Source of the DNA: Korobacter sp963703075
GTDB taxonomy: Bacteria > Acidobacteriota > Terriglobia > Terriglobales > Acidobacteriaceae
NCBI GenBank assembly: GCA_963703075.1
Contig: OY969786.1
Span: 4,340,001 to 4,404,000 of the forward strand
Length of the DNA stretch: 64,000 nt
Direction: 5' to 3'
Part shown: in pieces, positions 15,503 to 26,712 of the stretch
Numbering within the stretch: the first letter of the stretch is position 1
How the letters are laid out: every line of letters begins with the position of its first letter
Position numbers and translations under genes: made by a program
Notes under the pieces: generated by a model
Told to the model about the DNA's origin: nothing
Database searches by the model: none
Seen by the model: the letters and a program-made list of their open reading frames with translations, nothing else

Positions 15503-15943
15503 CTACGCGGCTGGGGCGCTTTCGGCATTCGTTGACATGAGTTGTTTCATGAGGCCAGCCTGATCCCAGCAATCCCAACCGGCGACTAACTTGCCATCGT
15601 GGAAATGTACGATGGTGATGCCATAGGTTTGGGCGCGCTTGTCGGTGGCAGGAAAGCCGAGAGTGTCGCCGGTGTGGGTCATGTGGGCCGACCAGCGGAC
15701 GACCACGCGATCGTCGACGCCGAAGATATCTTCGATGGTGAGAGCGAAATCGGGAAAGGCGCCGCGGATGCGTTCGGCCAGGGCGATGAAATCTTCCGGA
15801 CCGACAATCGGTTGCTGGCGCTCACTTTGTCCGTAGCCGATGGCGCCGGGGGCCATGACCTCGCGCACCACGCGGAAGTCTCCATGGTTCCAGACCTCGT
15901 CAAACCAGCGGCGCATGATGGCAATGTTTGTGTCGACGGACAT
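15503..15943 (-). CDS. SnoaL-like polyketide cyclase family protein (NTF2 fold)
   Basis: 146 residues from the ATG at 15943; an upstream in-frame extension reads into non-coding DNA and is excluded. Typical SnoaL/ester-cyclase features are NIAIMRRWFDEVWNHGDF at the start, GPEDFIALAERIRGAFPDFALTIEDIF with the conserved F-P-D, VVVRWSAHMTHTGDTLGFPATD, and HFHDGKLVAGWDCWDQAGLMKQL at the end. The NTF2-like pocket binds small molecules; many members have no known reaction. It stands alone between repeat blocks, suggesting an accessory gene. Confidence 0.85.
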   Translation of the reverse strand: MSVDTNIAIMRRWFDEVWNHGDFRVVREVMAPGAIGYGQSERQQPIVGPEDFIALAERIRGAFPDFALTIEDIFGVDDRVVVRWSAHMTHTGDTLGFPATDKRAQTYGITIVHFHDGKLVAGWDCWDQAGLMKQLMSTNAESAPAA

Positions 15944-16033
15944 GGTTGACCTCGCTTTCCAGGTGGCGGGGAGAGTACATCGGAGGCGGGTCGGAGGCAA
16001 ACGCATTTTTCCCGTTCGAGAGCGAAAGGGCCT

Positions 16034-16530
16034 ACCCCGCACTCACGTGCGGGGCTATTGACTTGCGTCGCTGCGCGACTCGCGATGTTGGTTATCTCCG
16101 GGGCTTCGACGGACGGTCACTCGTTCTAGCGCTGTGCGAGTTGGAGGGAATAGGGGTCCTTCGACTGCGAACGCTGCGCGTTCTTCGCTCAGGATGACAA
16201 GAGTTTTGCGAACGCTGCGCGTTCTTCGCTCAGAATGACAGATCGGAGAGTTCGTTCCACTTATGCGCGCTCTTTGCTTACTAGGCGAAACAAAAGGTAG
16301 CTCCGCTACGAATCCGCATCGGTGTGCGGATTCTCCGGTCGCCATGACAATGGCGGGGGCGGTGGGGTAAGGGAAACTAAACGCAAGGTCCTTCGACTGC
16401 GAACGCGCAATTCCTGCGGATTCTTCGCTCTGGATGACAGGGGCGGGGAGGGTTGGTGGGGAAAGAAAACGCAAGGTCACTTCGACTGCGAACGCGCATT
16501 GGTCTGCGTGTTCTTCGCTCAGGATGACAG
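16034..16530. repeat. Repeat-rich block downstream of purF (parent of the 9.5-kb copy)
   Basis: Contains the hairpin CCCCGCACTCACGTGCGGGG (16035-16054), repeat A copies at 16157-16200 and 16205-16242, AACAAAAGGTAGCTCC (from about 16287), GATTCTCCGGTCGCCATGAC, and two further repeat A copies at 16389-16440 and 16477-16530. The gap 15944-16550 has no gene. The same order occurs at 9452-9842 without the last two copies. Confidence 0.75.
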
Positions 16531-16550
16531 AGGGCGTGGGAGTGGAGGGC

Positions 16551-17999
16551 CTATTCGCTCTTCGCGACTACGGGTTGCAGGTCGTCGATGTGGACGTCGA
16601 TGAAGCTGGTGGGGTAGTTGCCGGTGTAGCAGGCGCTGCAGTAGCTGGTTTTTTCGCCTTCGCCGGCGGCGCGTTTTAGGCCCTCCAGGGAGAGGTAGGC
16701 GAGGGTATCGGCGCCGATGTAGTCGCGAATCTGGTCGACGGTCATGTTGGCCGCGATGAGTTGCTTCTTGCTGGGGGTATCGACGCCGTAGAAGCAGGGG
16801 CTGATAGTCGGCGGGCAGGAGATGCGCATGTGCACCTCGGCGGCGCCGGCGTCGCGGATCATGCGCACGATTTTTTTGCTGGTGGTGCCGCGGACGATCG
16901 AGTCGTCGATGAGGACGACGCGCTTGCCTTCGAGGAGGGCGCGCACGGGGTTGAGCTTGAGCTTGACGCCGAAGTCGCGCACGCGTTGTTCGGGCTCGAT
17001 GAAAGTGCGGCCGACGTAATGGTTGCGGATGAGGCCGAACTGCACGGGAATGCCGCTCTCGCGGGCATAGCCCATGGCGGCGGTGACGCCGGAGTCGGGG
17101 ACCGGGACGACAATGTCGGCATCGACGTGGGACTGGCGGGCGAGCTCGCGGCCCATGCGGTCGCGGCTTTCCTGCACGGAGCGTCCGAAGACGATGCTAT
17201 CGGGGCGGGAGAAATAAACGTGCTCGAAGATGCAGCTGGATTGGGCGAGCACGGGGGCGTAGAAGCGGGAGTGGATGCCTTCGGGACCGACCACGACCAT
17301 TTCGCCGGGCTTGACGTCGCGCTCATAGTTGGCGCCGATGAGGTCGAAGGCGCAGGTTTCGGAGGCGAAGACGATGGTCTCGGTGCGGCCTTCGGAGGCG
17401 GGGATGCGTCCCATGCAGAGGGGACGGAAGCCACGGGCGTCGCGGGCGGCGAAGATGCGGTCGGGGGTGGTCATGACCAGGGAAAAGGCGCCTTCGATGC
17501 GGCGCAGGGCGTCGGCCACGGCGTCTTCGAGGGTATGCTCGCGCGATTGGGCGATAAGGTGGAGAACGACTTCGGTGTCGGACGTGGTCTGGAAGATGGA
17601 ACCCTGCTGCTCGATGCGGGAGCGGATCTCGGCGGCATTGACGAGGTTGCCGTTGTGGGCGAGGGCGATGCGTCCTTTGTTGCACTCGACGGAGATGGGC
17701 TGGGCGTTGAGGAGGGCGGAGTCGCCGGTGGTGGAGTAGCGGGTGTGGCCGATGGCGAGCTTGCCGGGCAGGCGGGCGAGGACGTCGGCGGTAAAGATGT
17801 CGGAGACGAGGCCCATGGCCTTGTGGCGATGGATCTGGATGCCGTCGGCGGCAGCGATGCCGGCCGATTCCTGTCCGCGGTGCTGGAGGGCGTAGAGGGA
17901 GAGGTAGGCGAGCTTCGAGGCCTCAGGATGGTTGTAGATGGCGACGACGCCGCACTCTTCGTGAAGCTTGTCGAAAACGTCTTCCGTCTCTTCGATCAT
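16551..17999 (-). CDS. purF: Amidophosphoribosyltransferase
   Basis: 482 residues, normal length. It makes 5-phosphoribosylamine from PRPP and glutamine, the first committed purine step. The propeptide (residues 1-15) precedes Cys16 in EECGVVAIYNHPEAS, the N-terminal nucleophile of the glutaminase domain, with LQHRGQESAGIA following. The C-terminal PRTase domain has VVLIDDSIVRGTTSKKIVRM as the PRPP loop. YCSACYTGNYPTSF near the end provides conserved cysteines. It lies 491 bases downstream of purL on the same strand. Its 3' end has a decayed copy at 9780-9842. Confidence 0.97.
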   Translation of the reverse strand: MIEETEDVFDKLHEECGVVAIYNHPEASKLAYLSLYALQHRGQESAGIAAADGIQIHRHKAMGLVSDIFTADVLARLPGKLAIGHTRYSTTGDSALLNAQPISVECNKGRIALAHNGNLVNAAEIRSRIEQQGSIFQTTSDTEVVLHLIAQSREHTLEDAVADALRRIEGAFSLVMTTPDRIFAARDARGFRPLCMGRIPASEGRTETIVFASETCAFDLIGANYERDVKPGEMVVVGPEGIHSRFYAPVLAQSSCIFEHVYFSRPDSIVFGRSVQESRDRMGRELARQSHVDADIVVPVPDSGVTAAMGYARESGIPVQFGLIRNHYVGRTFIEPEQRVRDFGVKLKLNPVRALLEGKRVVLIDDSIVRGTTSKKIVRMIRDAGAAEVHMRISCPPTISPCFYGVDTPSKKQLIAANMTVDQIRDYIGADTLAYLSLEGLKRAAGEGEKTSYCSACYTGNYPTSFIDVHIDDLQPVVAKSE

Positions 18000-18009
18000 C
18001 CGCGACCCT

Positions 18010-18074
18010 CAGGGGCTGAAGCCCCAGTTTTTTTACGACTCGTTTGGCACGACTGAAGTCGTGCCCTTTCATGA
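18010..18074. repeat. Composite small palindrome repeat D, copy 1
   Basis: GGGGCTGAAGCCCC (18012-18025), a T-rich spacer, then CACGACTGAAGTCGTG (18048-18063). The same pair in the same order recurs at 21256-21316. A further GGGCTAAAGCCCG lies near 18139. Confidence 0.65.
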
Positions 18075-18192
18075 ACGATTCTGCGACGGGTGACGCCCGT
18101 TCTTATTCTGACTCGATCGCGGCCTTGCAAAGTGCCCCACGGGCTAAAGCCCGTTTTCTGGGGGCGGGTGGTTCGGCGACGTAAACGTCGCC

Positions 18193-18490
18193 GCTACCTC
18201 ACTTCAACAGCAGCGGCCTCGAGTCGACACGTTAACGGCCTCATGGCAAATCTCACCGCTACCGCATGGCAAGACGTCTCTGCTACCTCGTGCCAAAAAG
18301 TCGGTGCTACTTCACGTCAAAAGCAGTGGTCCCCGGTCGACATGTTGACTGCCTCATGGCAAAATCTCACCGCTACCGCATGGCAAGACGTCTCTGCTTA
18401 CCTGCTTCTAAACGTTGACACGGCCTCACGCTAAAATGTCCAGCGGTACCTCAAGTCCAAGCGTCGCAATTGCCTCACTTAAACAGCGGT

Positions 18491-18495
<5 letters not shown>
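18193..18495. repeat. Degenerate 21-24 bp tandem repeat array between purL and purF
   Basis: About twelve units start with GCTACC or GCCTCA, at 18193, 18217, 18238, 18258, 18282, 18306, 18351, 18372, 18396, 18423, 18445 and 18472, each continuing with a CAA/AAA core and an ACGTC-like end. Two 47-base blocks (18238-18284 and 18351-18398) are nearly identical. Units are adjacent without unique spacers, so it is not a CRISPR array. In one plus frame the unit reads as an octapeptide (A-T-A-W-Q-D-V-S), but no credible gene surrounds it. The last unit enters the 3' end of purL. Confidence 0.7.
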
Positions 18496-20797
<2,302 letters not shown>

Positions 20798-20926
20798 TGG
20801 ATTAATTGAGGAACATCTATTTTCTCATGGCGGAGAGCCGGAAGAAACCGGCTTATCCCTGCGGAAATGTTGATGGCGGCTATTGCGAATGTTTATAGGG
20901 CTGCCTTCGGCACTTTTTCTCTCTAA

Positions 20927-21254
20927 CCATAGAGGGCGCGGAGGGCTCAGAGGGGTTTGGGCTTGTGTGGATGCTTCCACGTTTGCGGCCTAACAGCAGG
21001 CCCTACGTCGGACTTTCGTCCTCCTCTGGATGACAAGGGAGAGCCTGGGTGATGCGGACGGCGTTCAAGGCTTACCGCGGAGTTCTGAAACCACGGAGGA
21101 CGCGGAGGGCTCAGAGGGGTTGGGGCTTGTGTGGATGCTTCCACGTTTGCGGCCTAACAGCAGGTCCCTACGTCGGACTTTCGTCCTCCTCTGGATGACA
21201 AGGGGGAGCTTGGGTGATGCGAACGACTTGGTTGGCTTACCGCGGAATGCTGGC
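20927..21254. repeat. 164-bp tandem duplication containing repeat A-like cores
   Basis: Copy 1 20927-21090, copy 2 21091-21254. Both read GCGGAGGGCTCAGAGGGGTT, GGATGCTTCCACGTTTGCGG, CCTAACAGCAGG, CTACGTCGGACTTTCGTCCT and CCTCTGGATGACAAGG, and end with TTACCGCGGA. The two differ at few positions, so the duplication is recent. The CTGGATGACAAG core is the repeat A end. No gene lies in 20798-21402. Confidence 0.8.
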
Positions 21255-21255
21255 A

Positions 21256-21316
21256 GAGGCTGAAGCCCACCTTTTACATGATCCTTTCGGCACGACTGAA
21301 GTCGTGCCCTGATACA
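21256..21316. repeat. Composite small palindrome repeat D, copy 2
   Basis: GGCTGAAGCCC (about 21258-21268), a TTTTACATGA spacer, then TTTCGGCACGACTGAAGTCG and TGCCC with the palindrome CACGACTGAAGTCGTG at 21291-21306. It matches 18010-18074. Confidence 0.65.
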
Positions 21317-21347
21317 AGTCTCGTCTCGGAAGGTCTACCCTCTCCCC

Positions 21348-21394
21348 TTGACAATCTAGGAGAGAAAGATTTAGCCTCCTAGATCATCTAGGAG
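21348..21394 (+). promoter_or_regulatory. padR promoter with three ATCTAGGAG operator half-sites
   Basis: TTGACA (21348-21353) is a consensus -35; a weak -10 (TAGCCT, 21372-21377) follows after 18 bases. ATCTAGGAG occurs at 21354-21362 and forms with CTCCTAGAT (21376-21384) and a second ATCTAGGAG (21386-21394) a set of alternating half-sites. The last two make a perfect 19-base palindrome with one central base. The final GGAG doubles as the ribosome site, 8 bases before ATG 21403. PadR proteins commonly repress their own operon at such palindromes. Confidence 0.7.
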
Positions 21395-21402
21395 ACACGC
21401 CG

Positions 21403-21747
21403 ATGCCGGATAAGCCGCTCGATCTGCTGCAAGGCACGCTTGATCTACTGATTTTGAAAGCGGTTTCGCTCGGGCCGTTGCACGGGTACGGCGTGCTGCT
21501 ACGGATCCAGCAGATCTCGGGGCAGCAGTTGGAGATCCAGCAGGGTTCGCTGTATCCCGCGCTGTACCGGCTGGAGCACCAGGGGGCGATTGCCTCGGAG
21601 TGGGGGGAGAGCGAGAACAACCGTCGCGCCAAGTTTTACCGCCTGACTGCAGCGGGCCGAACCATGTTGCGCAGCGAAACGGAAAAATGGAACCGCATGA
21701 GCGCAGTCATCGGCGGCATTCTGGACATCGCTCCGGAGGAAGTATGA
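21403..21747 (+). CDS. PadR family transcriptional regulator (acidobacterial type)
   Basis: 114 residues, the short PadR form. The N-terminal winged helix reads DLLQGTLDLLILKAVSLGPLHGYGVLLRIQQIS, then GSLYPALYRLEHQGAIASEW and the wing NNRRAKFYRLTAAGR. A short helix follows (ETEKWNRMSAVIGGIL) for dimerisation. The coupled downstream gene is an ADOP-type permease, the usual partner in Acidobacteriota, where dozens of such pairs occur per genome. The stop overlaps the permease start by 4 bases. It most likely represses this unit at the palindrome upstream. Confidence 0.93.
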   Translation: MPDKPLDLLQGTLDLLILKAVSLGPLHGYGVLLRIQQISGQQLEIQQGSLYPALYRLEHQGAIASEWGESENNRRAKFYRLTAAGRTMLRSETEKWNRMSAVIGGILDIAPEEV

Positions 21748-24493
21748 GTTTATTGGCGCGCACTCGTTCGTGGTTACGTGCGGTAGCGCACGAGTCCCAG
21801 CTGCAGCGTGAGATGGACGACGAACTCCGGTTCCACGTAGAGAGTTACATCGACGACCTGGTGCGCAGCGGAGTGCCTGCCGAGGAAGCGAGACGCCGGG
21901 CGCGGCTGGAATTCGGAAGCGTGGACGCTCATAAAGAAGAGATGCGACGCTCACTGGGGCTGCGTCTGTGGGATGACCTGCGCTCGGACCTTCGCTACGC
22001 GTGGCGGATGCTGAAGAAGAGCCCGAGTTTCACGGTGATCGCGCTGTTGTCGCTCACGCTTGGCATCGGCGTGAACACCACAATCTTCACCCTCGCAAAA
22101 CATATTCTTCTCGACCGCTTGAACGTGCCGCACCCGGAGCAGTTGCGGCTGATGAACTGGATTTCGCCGAAGAAAGGCGCGGTGCATTCGATCTGGGGCG
22201 ATTACGACCACGAGAACGGGAGCGTAACCAGCACATCGTTTTCGTATCCGGTGTACCAGTACCTGCGCCAGCACAACCGGGAGCTCTCAGACTTATTCGC
22301 GTTCAAGGACCTCGGACGCATGGACGCGACCATTGATGGAAGTGCAGAAGTGGTTCGCGGCGAAATGGTTTCCGGCAACTACTACGGCCAGCTTGGAGTC
22401 TTCGCGCAACTGGGGCGCGTGATTGAGCCGTACGACGATGAGAAGCCGGGAACGTCGACCGCAGTCGTGATCAGCGACGAATTCTGGACGCGGCGGTTCG
22501 GGCGTTCTCCGGCGGTGATCGGAAAGACGATCACGCTGAACCTGACCTCGCTGACCATCGTGGGCGTGAATCCCAAGGGCTTCACAGGCTCGAAGCAGGT
22601 GCAGGATCCACCCGATGTGTTCGTGCCGTTCAGCTTGCAACCGCAGGTAGCGCCGAACTTCCGCTTTGGCTCACTCATCGCGAACACGCGCGAATGGTGG
22701 ATGATGATCATGGCGCGCACGAAGCCGGGAGTACGGGACGAAGCGGCGCGCGCGGCGCTCGATATCGCGTTGAAGGACGCGGTGCGGGAGACGATGAGCC
22801 CCGACAAGGACGAGGCCCTGCCCACCCTCCGGTTAGGGGATGGCAGCCGCGGGCTGAACGAAGCGGCGCGCCACTTCGCGCAACCGCTCTACGTGCTGAT
22901 GGCGCTGGTGGGTTTTGTATTGCTGCTGGCGTGCGCCAATGTCGCCAACCTGCTGCTCTCGCGGACCTCGGCGCGCCAGCGCGAGATGTCAGTGCGGCTG
23001 GCGCTGGGCGCCACGCGCCGCCGAGTTCTGCGGCAAGTGCTGACGGAGAGCATTTTGCTCTCGCTCCTGGGGGCGCTGGCGGACTGCTGCTTGGGTATTT
23101 TGGGCGTTACGCCATTCCGCACCTGTTGTCGAATGGGTGGGAAGCGCCAGTGGCAGTTTCGCCCTTCGATTGGAAGGTGTTCGCGTTCAATGCCGGTCTT
23201 TCCTTTCTCACCGGCATCCTGTTCGGGATCGCGCCGGCGTGGCATGCGACCCGCACCGAGGTGAATACGTCGCTGAAGGACACCGCCCAGCACGCGACTC
23301 GGCGCCGCCGCGGCTTCGGCGGGAAAGCAGTGGTTGGATTCCAGGTCGCGCTCTCGACCATGTTGGTGCTGGGCTCGGCCATGTTCCTGCGAACCCTGGT
23401 CAACCTGAATTCGATTAACCCGGGCTTCGATACGAAGGACCTGGTGCTCTTCGAAATGCAGCTGCCCAAGGCTCGTTACCCAGCGGGAAAGGACCTCTTG
23501 CTGTATCACGCGATCGAACAGCGGCTGGGAGCGATGCCGGGGGCTGAGTCGATGGCGCTGGCGTCGGCACCCCTGCTCTCGCACAGCCTCTCCAACGACG
23601 ACTTCCTACCGACCGGGCAAAAGGCGGAGCCCGGGAAAGAGCAGGCAGCCGATGACCTCGCGGTGAGCGACGACTACTTCACGACCCTGCGCATACCGAT
23701 GATTGCCGGCCGGGCGTTCAATCCGGGAGATACGCCGACCTCGCTCAAGGTGGCGGTGGTCAACGCGGCGCTGGCAAAGCAATACTGGCCCAATGAGAGC
23801 GCGATCGGAAAAACATTTGAGACCAGGGACGCACACGAGCAAAAGGTATTGTTCACGATCGTCGGCGTATGCGGCGACACGATGTATGCGGACCTGCGCA
23901 ACGAGCCCCCGCCAACCTTCTTCCTGAGCTATCGGCAGGCGCCGGACATTTCGTGGGGGATGACGTTCGAGATCAAGACCAAGATGCCGCGGGCCACGAT
24001 TACGCCTTTGCTGAGGGAGGTGCTGCAGTCCGAAGACCGAGACCTGCCGCTGATGAGTGTGCGCACGCAGGAGGAGCAGATTGACGACTCGCTGCAACAG
24101 GAGCGCTTGTTCGCCACGATGACCGGAGCCTTTGGAGTGCTGGCGCTGGTGCTGGCGTGCATTGGGATCTACGGGATCATGTCGTACAACGTGGCGCGGC
24201 GGACGAACGAGATTGGGATTCGTCTGGCGCTCGGGGCACGCACGCGGCAGGTGCTGGCGATGGTGCTGGGAGAGGCGTCGTGGCTGGCGATGGGCGGCGT
24301 GGTGGTAGGACTTGCAGCGGGACTGATACTCGTCCGGCTGATTCGGACGATGCTGTACGGATTGAAGCCATGGGACCCCGTGAGCGTGGCGGCCGCGGCG
24401 GGATTGTTGTTTGCCGTGTCGCTGGTGGCGGGGTATGTGCCGGCGAGACGAGCGTCGCGGGTGCAGCCCATGGATGCGTTGCGCCACGAGTGA
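21744..24493 (+). pseudogene. ADOP-type MacB-like ABC permease, broken by a single-base frameshift
   Basis: Begins with the ADOP N-terminal helical domain (LQREMDDELRFHVESYIDDLVRSG, EARRRARLEFGS), then the first FtsX/MacB permease half (SFTVIALLSLTLGIGVNTTIF, a periplasmic domain, YVLMALVGFVLLLACANVANLLL). After LTESILLSLLGALA the frame is lost near 23080. One missing G in GGCGGACTG would join it to GLLLGYFGRYAIP in the other frame, which continues with the second half (VVGFQVALSTMLVLG, GVLALVLACIGIYGIMSYN, VPARRASRVQPMDALRHE). The repaired product would be about 916 residues, normal for the family. It is a recent pseudogene or a sequence error. No ATPase lies nearby, as is usual for this orphan family. 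Confidence 0.85.
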
Positions 24494-24672
24494 TTCAAAA
24501 TCTTTCCACGCGAAGGGTTGTGGCTCCTTCGCCTACGGCGTTGATGCGTCGAACATTCAGCCGTAATGTCAGCGCACGCCCACGCACCGTTTCCGTTCAC
24601 ATCGATCAACATATTTAGAAGCCTTGGGCTTCGTGTCCTCCGTGGTTAAAGGGTTTTTCGTACACTGGAGGC

Positions 24673-26586
24673 ATGAAGCACGTCATTGTCGGCACCGCCG
24701 GGCACATCGATCATGGAAAGACGGCGCTGGTGCGCGCATTGACGGGCACCGATACGGACCGGCTAGCGGAAGAGAAGCGGCGTGGGATCACCATCGATCT
24801 CGGATTTGCCAGCCTGGAACTGGCGACGTCGACGGGGGAGAAGCTGCGGCTGGGGTTCGTCGATGTGCCGGGGCATGAAAAATTCATTCGCAATATGCTG
24901 GCGGGAGTTGGCGGCATCGACCTGGTGCTGCTCATTATTTCGGCGGAGGAATCGATTAAGCCGCAGACGCGCGAGCACTTCGATATCTGCCGGATGCTGG
25001 GGATTGAGCGCGGAATTACGGTGCTGACGAAATCCGACCTGGTGGATGCGGAGACGCTGGACGTGGTGCGGATGGAGGCGCGGGAGTTCGTACGCGGATC
25101 GTTCCTGGAAAACGCGCCGATGATTGCGGTGAGCGCGAAAACCGGGGCGGGTCTGGAGGAGCTGCGGCAGTCGCTGGCTTCCGTGGCTGCGGCGGCGGAG
25201 ACGAAAGATGCGGTTGCGATCATGCGGCTGCCCATCGACCGGGTTTTTACGATGAAGGGATTTGGAACCGTCGTGACGGGGACGCTGATTTCCGGCACGG
25301 TGCGCACGGAGCAGGAAGTCCAGGTGTATCCGCTGGAAAGACGTACCCGGGTGCGCAATGTGCAGGTGCATGGCGCGAGCGCGGAGAGGGCGGTGGCGGG
25401 ACAGCGGACGGCCTTGAACCTGGCGAACCTCGCGGTGGAAGACCTGGCGCGGGGCATGGTGCTGAGCGAGGCGGGCGCGTTGGTTCCGACGCGGCGAGTC
25501 GATGTGAAGCTCGAACTGCTGGCAGACGCACCGGTGCTGAAAGACCACGCACGGGTGCATTTTCACGCGCATACCTCCGAGACCGTGGCGCGGGTCGTCT
25601 TGCTGGAAGAGCAGCAGGGCGGCAAAACATCGCAACTGGAAGCCGGCGGCAGCAGCTACGCGCAGCTGCGATTCGCAAAGCCATTGTTCTTGCTGCCGGG
25701 CGACCGGTTTATCGTGCGCCAGTTTTCGCCGCTGATCACGATCGGTGGCGGCGTCGTGCTCGATGCCGCACCGCTGCTGAAAGCTGGGCGCGAACAGCAC
25801 GTGGGTTTTCTGCGCATGTTGGGGCAGGCGAACGATGCGGATCGGCTGGAGACGCGGATCGCGCGACGACATGTGCGCGGGCTTGCGGAAACTGCTGCGA
25901 TCGCGGAAACGGGATGGACGCGAAATCATCTAGCGCGCATCGTTCAGGAACTGCTTGGCAAGCAACGCATTGTGCAGTTCGGCGCGATCCTGTTGACGAC
26001 GGACGCAGTGGGGCGGGTGGAGTCGCTGCTGCTCTCGGCGGCGAACCGGTTTCATGATGAGAACCGGCTGGTGGCGGGCATCAGCAAGGAAGAGCTGCGG
26101 GAACGCGCTGACCTGGAGCTGGAAGTGTTTGCGGGAACGCTGGAGCGGCTCGTGAAGACGAAGAAGCTGGGCGTGGCGGGGGAGATCGTGCAGGTGCCGG
26201 GGCGCGGCATCCAAATGAAGTCGGAGGAATCGGATTCGAAGCGAATGATTGAGGAAGCGTTTGCCAGCGCGGGTCTGAAAGTGCCGGCTTTGAAAGAAGT
26301 GCTGGCGGGGGTCAAAATCGATCACGCGCGGGCGCAGCAGGTGGTGACGCTGCTGCTGCGCGAGAAAGTTTTGTTCAAGCTCTCCGACGATCTCGTGTTC
26401 CACCGCACGGCCCTGGAGGAATTGCGGACGAAGGTTGTTGGGGCGAAGGCAGCTTCGCCGAAAATCGATGTCGCGCGATTCAAGGAGCTGACGGGCTTGT
26501 CGCGGAAGTACGCGATTCCGTTGCTGGAGTATCTGGACCGGGAGCGGGTGACAAAGCGGGTGGGGGATGAGAGGGTGATTCTGTAG
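24673..26586 (+). CDS. selB: Selenocysteine-specific translation elongation factor SelB
   Basis: 637 residues. SelB carries Sec-tRNA to UGA codons marked by a SECIS hairpin. The N-terminal GTPase domain has GTAGHIDHGKTAL (residues 7-19, G1), RGITIDLGFA (G2), DVPGHEKFI (G3) and TKSD (G4). EF-Tu-like domains follow (DRVFTMKGFGTVVTGTLISG). The C-terminal 200 residues carry repeated winged helices that bind the SECIS RNA (ending LTGLSRKYAIPLLEYLDRERVTKRVGD). The start fits family alignments, but GGAGG lies only one base before the ATG, an unusually tight spacing. selA, selC and selD are not seen nearby. The likely client is the UGA-containing gene at 6963. Confidence 0.96.
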   Translation: MKHVIVGTAGHIDHGKTALVRALTGTDTDRLAEEKRRGITIDLGFASLELATSTGEKLRLGFVDVPGHEKFIRNMLAGVGGIDLVLLIISAEESIKPQTREHFDICRMLGIERGITVLTKSDLVDAETLDVVRMEAREFVRGSFLENAPMIAVSAKTGAGLEELRQSLASVAAAAETKDAVAIMRLPIDRVFTMKGFGTVVTGTLISGTVRTEQEVQVYPLERRTRVRNVQVHGASAERAVAGQRTALNLANLAVEDLARGMVLSEAGALVPTRRVDVKLELLADAPVLKDHARVHFHAHTSETVARVVLLEEQQGGKTSQLEAGGSSYAQLRFAKPLFLLPGDRFIVRQFSPLITIGGGVVLDAAPLLKAGREQHVGFLRMLGQANDADRLETRIARRHVRGLAETAAIAETGWTRNHLARIVQELLGKQRIVQFGAILLTTDAVGRVESLLLSAANRFHDENRLVAGISKEELRERADLELEVFAGTLERLVKTKKLGVAGEIVQVPGRGIQMKSEESDSKRMIEEAFASAGLKVPALKEVLAGVKIDHARAQQVVTLLLREKVLFKLSDDLVFHRTALEELRTKVVGAKAASPKIDVARFKELTGLSRKYAIPLLEYLDRERVTKRVGDERVIL

Positions 26587-26597
26587 GTGGCGACAGA

Positions 26598-26638
26598 ACA
26601 GCAGGTCCTCACGTCGCTTCGCTCCTCTGGATGACAAA
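26598..26638 (+). repeat. Repeat A variant
   Basis: CAGAACAGCAGGTCCTCACG, TCGCTTCGCTCCTCTGGATG, ACAAA. Nearly the same as 12884-12921. It sits between selB and trmFO. Confidence 0.6.
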
Positions 26639-26712
26639 AGAAAGCGTTCGAGATGCGGACGGGCAAGTCGGCTGGCCGCGGGACAGCGGCTACCTGCATT
26701 ACGAAGGATAAA

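Noticed and set aside
18010..18032. GGGGCTGAAGCCCC with a T-run as a terminator
   Set aside because: The T-run is on the plus strand while both flanking genes are on the minus strand; it is part of repeat D.
16761..18056. A 431-codon open frame antisense to purF
   Set aside because: Gly/Ala/Asp-rich translation with no motif, produced by the GC-rich third positions of purF on the other strand.
20798..21402. A purine riboswitch or PurR-type site upstream of purL
   Set aside because: The stretch consists of the tandem duplication and repeat D; no conserved aptamer core was visible.
24494..24672. A tRNA-Sec gene next to selB
   Set aside because: No long acceptor or variable arm or matching T-loop sequence was found in this gap.
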